NCBI GenBank assembly: GCA_902552185.1
Contig: CACDFZ010000004.1
Coordinates: 30,757-94,756, forward strand
Source of the DNA: an uncultured Pelagibacteraceae bacterium
Lineage (GTDB): Bacteria > Pseudomonadota > Alphaproteobacteria > Pelagibacterales > Pelagibacteraceae
Direction of reading: 5' to 3'
Length of the DNA: 64,000 nt
Positions 57,997-64,000 of the stretch are shown in pieces. The number at the start of each line of letters is the position of its first letter. Position 1 is the stretch's first letter. The position numbers and the translations under genes are program-made. The notes beneath the pieces were generated by a model. The model searched no databases, had not been told where the DNA came from, and worked only from the letters and a program-made list of their open reading frames with translations.

Positions 57997-58290
57997 TTAA
58001 TTCATAATTTTCTCTAATATTTGAGCTGTTAAAATATTTACTAAGAAGAAGATTGCTATCACGTCAATATAAAGTAAAAAAACCAATTTATTTCTAAATC
58101 TTCTTCTTTTAAGAATTTTTGGTTTATCGGGGCTAAAATCCTCTTTTTTATTTGGTTTAAAATCATAGGAAAATTTCCAGTAGTTTGTATCTGTTTCGTT
58201 TGGGTCTCCTGTATTGAAATATTTAATATACTCTACTAAATACCACCAAAATACCAAAAAAATTATTATTAAAGATATGGTGCCAAACAT
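57997..58290 (-). CDS. Small two-span membrane protein, unknown function
   Basis: I do not recognise this 97-residue protein. It has a hydrophobic N-terminal segment (about 3-22, with a VFWWYLVEYIKYF end) and a second one near 69-92. A polar loop lies between them, with DPNETDTNYWKFSYDFKPNKKEDF and a basic RRRFRNK patch before the second span. That suggests a loop on one side of the inner membrane. The start shares one base with the coq10-family stop, so it is the last gene of the secG-pyrG-kdsA-eno-ftsB-lipA-coq10 string. Tight coupling suggests it is real. Confidence 0.6.
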   Translation of the reverse strand: MFGTISLIIIFLVFWWYLVEYIKYFNTGDPNETDTNYWKFSYDFKPNKKEDFSPDKPKILKRRRFRNKLVFLLYIDVIAIFFLVNILTAQILEKIMN

Positions 58291-58733
58291 TATTTGTATA
58301 GTTCTAAAGCTCTTTTTTCAAAGGCGTCTGCAATCTTACTCAAACCAAAATTGAAGGATTTTTTCATTATTGCATTTAACAAATTATTTTTTAGCTCAAA
58401 ATCAATATCAAATTCAAGTTGTGTAGAATTATTAATTTCTTTAAATTTCCACTCATTTTTCAAATGAGTAAGAGGTCCATCAATATTTGTAACTAAAATT
58501 TTATCCTTTTCCTTATAGTAATGAACTAAACTTGTATAAGTCTCATTAATAATCCTTTTACCAACTTTTAAATCAGCTTTAATTTCAACTAAATCAACAC
58601 TCTCTTTTCTCGAATGAACTTTTCCACCTAAGCACCAAGGCACAAATTCAGGGTACTTGTCAATATCAAGAACCATTTCAATTAATTGATTTTTTTTACA
58701 GGGTATAATTTTTTTTATAGATGCAGATGACAT
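58290..58733 (-). CDS. coq10: Coq10/RatA-type START-domain protein (ubiquinone-binding)
   Basis: A 147-residue polyketide-cyclase/START-fold protein. Relatives in alphaproteobacteria and mitochondria (COQ10) bind coenzyme Q and support respiration; gammaproteobacterial RatA is related. The fold is visible in [15 protein letters not shown] near 20-34, [17 protein letters not shown] near 56-72, and the C-terminal helix [13 protein letters not shown]. It overlaps lipA by 19 bases at its start; a lipA-coq10 pair is common in this class. Naming as Coq10 rather than RatA is by lineage. Confidence 0.85.
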   Translation of the reverse strand: MSSASIKKIIPCKKNQLIEMVLDIDKYPEFVPWCLGGKVHSRKESVDLVEIKADLKVGKRIINETYTSLVHYYKEKDKILVTNIDGPLTHLKNEWKFKEINNSTQLEFDIDFELKNNLLNAIMKKSFNFGLSKIADAFEKRALELYK

Positions 58734-59662
58734 TCAAGCTGTCTATTTCTTGTATCTTGTAATTTTTTAAAATCTTCATCAGCATGATATGAGGATCTAG
58801 TTAAAGGTGACGAAGAGACTAATAAAAAGCCTTTTATCTTCGCTATCCTCTCAAACTCTTTAAATTCTTGTGGAGTGTAATATCGAGACAAAGGGTGGTG
58901 TTTAGGTGAGGGTTGTAAATATTGACCTATAGTAATAAAATCTACTTCCGCAGATCTTAAATCATCCATTACTTGAATAACCTCTTCTTTGTTTTCACCT
59001 AAACCAACCATAATTCCAGATTTTGTAAAAACTTTTTTGTTAAATTTTTTTGCATTTTTAAGTAATTCTAGTGAAGCAAAATATCTAGCTCCTGGTCTCA
59101 CTGTAGTGTAAAGCCTCGGAACAGTTTCGATATTGTGATTAAAAACATCAAGATCAGCTTCTAAAATTTTTTTAAATGAGTCACCCTTTCTTAAAAAATC
59201 TGGAGTTAAAACTTCAATTGATGTATGAGGGTTCATTTCTCGAGTGGCCTCAACGACTTTAAAAAAATGTTCTGATCCACCATCTTCTAGATCATCTCTG
59301 TCAACAGATGTAATTACAACATGTTTTAAATTTAAATTTTTTACAGCTTTTGCAATTTTTAAAGGTTCAAAAATATCAAGGGCTTTTGGCTTTCCAGTTT
59401 TGACGTCGCAGAAAGCGCAAGCTCTAGTACAAGTATCTCCCATTATCATAAAAGTGGCATGTTTTTTGCTCCAACATTCCGTAATATTAGGACAATTGGC
59501 TTCTTGGCAAACAGTTACTAAATTATTTTGATTAACAACTTGTTTAGTCTCAAAAAAAACCTGAGAGTCTACAATCTTCGACCTTATCCATTCTGGCTTT
59601 CTTTTAATGGGATTGAAAGGTTTGTTTACTTTTTCTGGGTGTCTTTTGTCTCTGTCTATCAT
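58715..59662 (-). CDS. lipA: Lipoyl synthase
   Basis: LipA is a radical SAM enzyme that inserts two sulfurs into protein-bound octanoate made available by LipB (12066-12677). The 315-residue protein has the auxiliary cluster cysteines C52, C57 and C63 and the radical SAM CxxxCxxC at C78, C82 and C85. The C-terminal RSSYHADE carries the Ser ligand of the auxiliary cluster. All known ligands are present. Its start overlaps the ftsB stop by four bases. No pyruvate dehydrogenase genes intervene. Confidence 0.97.
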   Translation of the reverse strand: MIDRDKRHPEKVNKPFNPIKRKPEWIRSKIVDSQVFFETKQVVNQNNLVTVCQEANCPNITECWSKKHATFMIMGDTCTRACAFCDVKTGKPKALDIFEPLKIAKAVKNLNLKHVVITSVDRDDLEDGGSEHFFKVVEATREMNPHTSIEVLTPDFLRKGDSFKKILEADLDVFNHNIETVPRLYTTVRPGARYFASLELLKNAKKFNKKVFTKSGIMVGLGENKEEVIQVMDDLRSAEVDFITIGQYLQPSPKHHPLSRYYTPQEFKEFERIAKIKGFLLVSSSPLTRSSYHADEDFKKLQDTRNRQLECHLHL

Positions 59663-59955
59663 TTTAGTTTTATAATTATTTCTTCTTTTTTTCCAAATTT
59701 TAATTTCTCTCTATACAATGTTTCTACGTAGTCAAGATTTAGGTCAGTAGATAAAAGTTTATTTTTTTTTTCAAATTCATTTAATTTTTCAGATAATATA
59801 CTTTTCTTTTCAATTAAATTTTTTTGTTTTTTTTCTTTCTCATAATACGAGACCAAACCTCTCTCACCACCAATCATATTAGTTGCTATATATAAAGTTA
59901 GCAAAATATTAAATAGCAGCAATTTCTTTTTTGTTAAAAAGTTAAAAAGTCTCAT
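59659..59955 (-). CDS. ftsB: Septum formation initiator / FtsB-family cell-division protein
   Basis: A 98-residue single-span protein of the FtsB/DivIC type, which with FtsL and FtsQ builds the divisome core. It has a short cytoplasmic N-terminus, one membrane helix (about 10-29) followed by [12 protein letters not shown], a coiled-coil segment (about 42-76), and a C-terminal [20 protein letters not shown] that matches the family's ARE(x)L(x)(x)GE(x)(x) end. It lies between eno and lipA, the usual alphaproteobacterial place downstream of eno. Confidence 0.85.
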   Translation of the reverse strand: MRLFNFLTKKKLLLFNILLTLYIATNMIGGERGLVSYYEKEKKQKNLIEKKSILSEKLNEFEKKNKLLSTDLNLDYVETLYREKLKFGKKEEIIIKLK

Positions 59956-59957
59956 AT

Positions 59958-61169
59958 TTAAATTTTAGCCATTTTTGGCTGATTTCCAAGCTTCTCTTCT
60001 ATTCTCAAAAGCCTATTATATTTAGCAACCCTCTCTGATCTAGCCAAAGAACCTGTTTTAATTTGAGAAGAATTAGTCGCAACCGCTAAATCAGCAATAA
60101 AAGTATCTTCTGAGTCGCCAGATCTGTGAGAAATTATGGTTTTAAAATTGTTATCTTTGGCAAGTTTTATTGTTTCAAGTGTTTCACTTACGGTTCCTAT
60201 TTGATTAGGTTTGATTAGAATAGTATTAGCAGATTTTTCTTTAATTCCTTTATCTAGTCTTTTTTTATTCGTAACAAATAAATCGTCTCCGACAATTTGA
60301 GCTTTTATTTTCTCAGTCAAACTCTTCCAATTATTCCAGTCGTCTTCTGAAAAAGGATCTTCAATAGATTTAATTGGGTATTTTTTAACAAGATTTAAAA
60401 AGTATTGTACGTTTTTTGGAACCTTAAGTTCATTTGCTGCTACATCTAAACAAATTGATACATCCTTGCCTGGTTTAAATCCTGACGCGGATATTGAGCT
60501 TATGATAACTTCTATAGCTTCTTCATCAGATCCAAGGGACGGAGCAAATCCACCCTCATCGCCTACGCTTGTTGAAATTTTTTTACTTTCTAGATGTTTT
60601 TTCAAATTTTGAATAACCAAGAAGGACATTTGCATACATTCTTTAAAATTTTTTGCTCCATCTGGCCTAATCATAAACTCTTGAATTTCAAGAGAGTTGT
60701 TGGCATGAGCACCTCCATTGATAATATTCATTAAAGGATATGGCATACATAAAGGTTTATTTTCATTATTAATATATTCATATATTTCTTTTCTAGAAAA
60801 TTTTGCAGCAGCTTTTAAATTTGCAATTGAAACTGCTAAAATAGAATTTGCTCCAAGGTTTGACTTATTTTCCGTACCATCTAAGCTTATTAAAATTTTA
60901 TCAATTTCACTTTGATTTGTTGAATCTTTATTTTGTAATGCTTTAGCAATTTTATCATTTATGTTTTTTACAGCGTCAAAAACACTTTTATTCAAATAAT
61001 CATTATTTTTATCTCTTAGTTCATGAGCTTCATAGCGACCAGTGGAAGCTCCAGATGGTACTATTGAAGTACCAATAGTCTCATCTTGTAAAATAATTTC
61101 GGCCTCAACTGTAGGGTTGCCTCTGCTATCAAAGACTTGTCTGCCTTTTATACTTTTTATTTTTGACAT
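59958..61169 (-). CDS. eno: Enolase
   Basis: Enolase interconverts 2-phosphoglycerate and phosphoenolpyruvate. The 403-residue protein has the loop VPSGASTGRYEA near 37-48, SVGDEGGFAPSL near 201-212, SIEDPFSEDDW near 272-282, and the catalytic Lys/His region LIKPNQIGTVSET and SHRSGDSEDTFIAD. Metal ligands look intact. It is slightly shorter than the usual ~425-430 residues. It is two bases from kdsA, whose substrate PEP it makes. Confidence 0.97.
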   Translation of the reverse strand: MSKIKSIKGRQVFDSRGNPTVEAEIILQDETIGTSIVPSGASTGRYEAHELRDKNNDYLNKSVFDAVKNINDKIAKALQNKDSTNQSEIDKILISLDGTENKSNLGANSILAVSIANLKAAAKFSRKEIYEYINNENKPLCMPYPLMNIINGGAHANNSLEIQEFMIRPDGAKNFKECMQMSFLVIQNLKKHLESKKISTSVGDEGGFAPSLGSDEEAIEVIISSISASGFKPGKDVSICLDVAANELKVPKNVQYFLNLVKKYPIKSIEDPFSEDDWNNWKSLTEKIKAQIVGDDLFVTNKKRLDKGIKEKSANTILIKPNQIGTVSETLETIKLAKDNNFKTIISHRSGDSEDTFIADLAVATNSSQIKTGSLARSERVAKYNRLLRIEEKLGNQPKMAKI

Positions 61170-61170
61170 T

Positions 61171-61992
61171 TTATTTAACTAATTTATCGATTTCAGTTAA
61201 TTTATTTAATAAGCCTTTTAATTCATTAAGTGGAACCATATTAGGTCCATCTGAAGGAGCGTTATCTGGATCTTCATGAGTTTCTATAAATATTGCGCTT
61301 ACTCCAACTGCTATTGCAGCCCGGGCTAAATAAGGTACAAATTCTCTTTGACCTCCACTTTTTTCACCCATGCCTCCTGGTTGTTGAACTGAGTGAGTTG
61401 CATCAAAAATAATTGGAAAACCAAATTTTGACATTATGGGTAAAGCTCTCATATCCGAAACAAGTGTATTATATCCAAAACTAGCTCCTCTCTCTGTTAT
61501 AAGAATATTTTTATTCCCTGAGTCTTCTAATTTTTTTATTACATTAGCCATATCCCAGGGAGCTAAAAATTGTCCTTTTTTAACATTAATTATTTTTCCC
61601 GTTTTTGCTGCGGCTATTAACAGATCTGTTTGTCTGCATAAAAATGCTGGAATTTGTATAACATCTACATGATTTGCTACAATTGAACATTGCTCAGATG
61701 TGTGGACGTCAGTCAAAACTGGTACTCCCACTTCTTTTCTTAGTTTGTCAAAAATAGGTAATGATTTATCTAGTCCCAAACCTCTTTTTCCTTTTAGACT
61801 TGTTCTGTTGGCTTTATCAAAAGATGTTTTATAAATTAGGTTAATGCCTAAGTCACTTGTAATTTTTTTTAACTCAGTAGAAATTTTTATTGCGTGTGTC
61901 TCGCTTTCAAGCTGACAAGGGCCAGCTATTAAAGTGAAAGGTTTGTCATTTCCTATTTCGAAATTATTACATTTAACTTTATAATTTGTCAT
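61171..61992 (-). CDS. kdsA: 3-deoxy-8-phosphooctulonate synthase (Kdo-8-phosphate synthase)
   Basis: KdsA condenses phosphoenolpyruvate and arabinose-5-phosphate to Kdo-8-phosphate for lipopolysaccharide core. The 273-residue protein has [11 protein letters not shown] near 20-30, [17 protein letters not shown] near 54-70, [13 protein letters not shown] near 93-105, and [15 protein letters not shown]. These are the usual PEP/A5P and metal motifs. Presence of Kdo synthesis indicates a Gram-negative LPS. It overlaps pyrG by four bases. Confidence 0.97.
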   Translation of the reverse strand: MTNYKVKCNNFEIGNDKPFTLIAGPCQLESETHAIKISTELKKITSDLGINLIYKTSFDKANRTSLKGKRGLGLDKSLPIFDKLRKEVGVPVLTDVHTSEQCSIVANHVDVIQIPAFLCRQTDLLIAAAKTGKIINVKKGQFLAPWDMANVIKKLEDSGNKNILITERGASFGYNTLVSDMRALPIMSKFGFPIIFDATHSVQQPGGMGEKSGGQREFVPYLARAAIAVGVSAIFIETHEDPDNAPSDGPNMVPLNELKGLLNKLTEIDKLVK

Positions 61993-63611
61993 TTTTTTGA
62001 ATAGGTCTTTGCAGCTTTTATAAAAGACGAGAATAATGGATGCGGAGTTAAAGGTCTAGATTTAAATTCAGGATGAAACTGAACTCCAATGAACCAAGGA
62101 TGATTATTTAATTCAACTATTTCTGGTAACTTATTGTCTGGAGATAGACCTGAAAAAATCATGCCTTTATTCTCAAATTTCTCTTTGTAATTAATATTGA
62201 CTTCATATCTATGACGATGTCTTTCATTTATTTTTAAAGAATTATATATTTTGCTTACCTTTGTGTCTTTTTTAAGTCTAGCTTCATAACTACCTAAACG
62301 CATAGTCCCACCCAAATTTTTATCAGTCCCTTTCATCAATTTTCCATCTTTTGTCCACTCGCTCATCAGGCCAACAACAGAGGCTTTGGAAGGACCAAAT
62401 TCGCTAGAAGTCGCATTTTTAATATTTAACTTATTCCTAGCAAATTCAATTACTGCCATTTGCATTCCAAAGCATATGCCTAAAAATGGAATATTATTTT
62501 TTCTCGCAAAATTAATGGCTGCTATTTTTCCTTCAGTGCCTCTTTTGCCAAAACCGCCTGGAATGAGAATTCCTGATACATCTTTTAATTTATTTTTTAT
62601 TTCACCTGGTTTAAGTTTATCAGATTCTATCCTTATCAAATTAATTTTTAAATTATTATCAATACCTCCATGTGTTAAAGCTTCATCCAAAGATTTATAG
62701 GCATCTTTTAGTTCAACATATTTTCCTATAATTGCAATATGAACAGTATTTTTTGTATTTAGTACAAGGTTTGTAATTTTTTTCCAAGGTTTTAAATTTA
62801 CTTTACTTTTTGATTTAATTTTAAAAAACTCTAAAACTCTCTCATCTAATTTTTCTTTATTAAAACTTATAGGTGCTTCATAAATAGTTTTAACATCGAC
62901 TGTTTCTATAACATCTTCAATGGCCACATTACAAAATAAAGAAATTTTCTTTCTTTGATCTAATGGGATCGTTCTCTCGGATCTGCAGATTATAATATCT
63001 GGTTGGATACCAATGCTTCTTAATTCTTTAACAGAGTGTTGAGTTGGCTTTGTTTTTATTTCGTCTGACGCCTTCATATACGGAACTAAAGTCAAATGTA
63101 TAAATAAGGTATTTTTTCTACCTATCTCATTAGAAAACTGCCTAATAGCTTCTAAGAATGGAAGACTTTCAATATCGCCAACCGTTCCACCAATTTCGCA
63201 AATTACAAAGTCTTCTTTTGAAACATCGTTTTGAATAAACTCTTTTATTCTGTTTGTTATATGCGGAATGACTTGAACAGTTTTACCTAAATATTTTCCC
63301 TGACGCTCTCTTTTAAGAACATCATTATAAATTTTTCCTGTAGTAATATTGTCGGATCTTTTTGCGGATATACCAGAAAATCTTTCGTAATGACCCAAGT
63401 CTAAATCGGTTTCAGCACCGTCGTCTGTTACGTAAACCTCTCCATGTTGAAATGGACTCATTGTTCCGGGATCTACGTTTAAATAAGGGTCCAATTTTCT
63501 AATTCTTACTTTATATCCTCTTGATTGAAGTAAATAAGCTAGTGAAGCTGATGATAATCCTTTTCCTAAAGATGAGACCACGCCGCCAGTAACGAAAATG
63601 TATCGCGCCAT
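61989..63611 (-). CDS. pyrG: CTP synthase
   Basis: PyrG aminates UTP to CTP with glutamine-derived ammonia. The 540-residue protein has the N-terminal synthetase domain ([20 protein letters not shown] near 5-24, [16 protein letters not shown] near 36-51). The C-terminal class I glutaminase domain has GGFGKRG, the nucleophile Cys in [13 protein letters not shown] and the HPEF catalytic His/Glu. Length is standard. It lies 43 nt after secG, and overlaps kdsA by four bases. Confidence 0.98.
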   Translation of the reverse strand: MARYIFVTGGVVSSLGKGLSSASLAYLLQSRGYKVRIRKLDPYLNVDPGTMSPFQHGEVYVTDDGAETDLDLGHYERFSGISAKRSDNITTGKIYNDVLKRERQGKYLGKTVQVIPHITNRIKEFIQNDVSKEDFVICEIGGTVGDIESLPFLEAIRQFSNEIGRKNTLFIHLTLVPYMKASDEIKTKPTQHSVKELRSIGIQPDIIICRSERTIPLDQRKKISLFCNVAIEDVIETVDVKTIYEAPISFNKEKLDERVLEFFKIKSKSKVNLKPWKKITNLVLNTKNTVHIAIIGKYVELKDAYKSLDEALTHGGIDNNLKINLIRIESDKLKPGEIKNKLKDVSGILIPGGFGKRGTEGKIAAINFARKNNIPFLGICFGMQMAVIEFARNKLNIKNATSSEFGPSKASVVGLMSEWTKDGKLMKGTDKNLGGTMRLGSYEARLKKDTKVSKIYNSLKINERHRHRYEVNINYKEKFENKGMIFSGLSPDNKLPEIVELNNHPWFIGVQFHPEFKSRPLTPHPLFSSFIKAAKTYSKK

Positions 63612-63654
63612 GGAAGTATGTTATATCGGATAATTTTGTAAAAAAAAAGTTTTT

Positions 63655-63957
63655 TTATTTACTAGATTCTGGTATTTGAGGCAAACCTGTATCCTGGCTT
63701 TCCTCAAGTTCTAATACTGATTGGGTTTTACGAATTTCATCTCTATTGATGGCTACTAAGACAATACTACAAATTATAAATAAAGAAGCTATTATTGCTG
63801 TCAATTTTGTCAAAAAAGTACTGACTGATCTTGAAGACGTGAAATTATCTTGTGAAACACCTAAGCCTAAAGCACCACCTTCTGATCTTTGTAGCAAGAC
63901 TACGACAACTAAAACGATTGCAAGAATAATATTTATTACAACAATTATGCTTTCCAT
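63655..63957 (-). CDS. secG: Preprotein translocase subunit SecG
   Basis: SecG is the auxiliary inner-membrane subunit of SecYEG. The 100-residue protein has the two expected membrane helices (about 3-22 and 51-70) with the conserved LLQRSEGGALGLG loop segment near 21-33 between them. A polar C-terminal tail of about 30 residues follows. It is the first gene of the minus-strand string ending at 57997. Confidence 0.95.
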   Translation of the reverse strand: MESIIVVINIILAIVLVVVVLLQRSEGGALGLGVSQDNFTSSRSVSTFLTKLTAIIASLFIICSIVLVAINRDEIRKTQSVLELEESQDTGLPQIPESSK

Positions 63958-63963
63958 GATGCT

Positions 63964-63991
63964 TATCTATAGTAATTTCTTATTATATCAA
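63964..63991 (-). promoter_or_regulatory. Candidate promoter upstream of secG
   Basis: On the minus strand TTGATA (plus 63986-63991) and TAGATA (plus 63964-63969) lie 16 nt apart, just before the secG ATG. An overlapping TATAAT (plus 63982-63987) is an alternative -10 whose -35 would be beyond the window. One of the two probably starts the secG-pyrG-kdsA-eno-ftsB-lipA-coq10 transcript. Confidence 0.35.
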
Positions 63992-64000
63992 TAAATTTTT

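Noticed and set aside
63639..63657. A/T-only stem (TAAAAAAA/TTTTTTTA) after secG as a terminator
   Set aside because: It has no G-C pairs and can be explained by adjoining A and T homopolymers; pyrG probably lies on the same transcript.
1..64000. CRISPR arrays, insertion sequences, prophage or large direct repeats
   Set aside because: No repeat-spacer pattern, transposase, integrase or phage gene is visible; A/T homopolymers account for the repetitive look.

Overview
This window is a gene-dense, very AT-rich stretch of a streamlined alphaproteobacterial chromosome, most likely SAR11 (Pelagibacterales). The evidence is lysine-rich, AT-driven proteins, intergenic gaps of a few bases, many ATGA or short overlaps, long A/T homopolymers, and alphaproteobacterial gene order with characteristic deletions. 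No stretch over 300 bases lacks a gene. The largest gaps are about 160 nt (rpsL to rpoC), 135 nt (57862-57996) and 134 nt (42154-42287). I see no rRNA, CRISPR array, insertion sequence or phage.

Layout. (1) 1-12.7 kb holds housekeeping genes: gatA (cut by the window edge) and gatC, then ruvX, pyrB, a dihydroorotase-like gene without the HxH metal site, plsY, topA, a small secreted protein and ridA. These are followed by the UDP-sugar pair galU-ugd, then panC, mgtE, lipB and an rluC-type pseudouridine synthase. (2) 13.6-40.6 kb is one nearly continuous minus-strand run of transcription and translation genes. In transcription order it reads secE, nusG, rplKAJL, rpoBC, rpsL-rpsG-fusA, the S10/spc block, secY, adk, rpsM-rpsK-rpoA-rplQ. 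rpmD (L30) is missing between rpsE and rplO. rpoB is split into two frames at a seven-A run. (3) 40.6-43.2 kb holds tRNA-Trp, the tuf gene, tRNA-Gly and tRNA-Tyr on minus, and rlmB plus tRNA-Thr on plus. (4) 43.2-49.0 kb is a cell-surface glycan island with two soluble glycosyltransferases, a small membrane protein, a polytopic GT-C-like transferase, UDP-galactopyranose mutase and UDP-glucose 4-epimerase. (5) 49-64 kb follows a gene order I recall from other alphaproteobacteria, with losses: trkA, ntrX, ntrY / ispDF, pgpA, pncC / an inserted outer-membrane beta-propeller protein / a small membrane protein, coq10, lipA, ftsB, eno, kdsA, pyrG, secG.

How the genes work together. Most of the window is the information-processing core (ribosome, RNA polymerase, elongation factors, Sec channel). 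The flanks supply pyrimidines (pyrB, pyrG), phospholipid (plsY, pgpA), isoprenoids (ispDF), lipoate (lipB, lipA), Kdo (kdsA) and nucleotide sugars (galU, ugd, galE, glf) for the envelope.

Most notable observations: the rpoB frame break; an NtrX without the GAFTGA sigma-54 motif paired with an NtrY without a PAS domain; the metal-site-less dihydroorotase homologue; a secreted protein with five ~52-residue propeller-type repeats ahead of a predicted beta-barrel; and a tuf stop codon sharing two bases with the tRNA-Trp 5' end.
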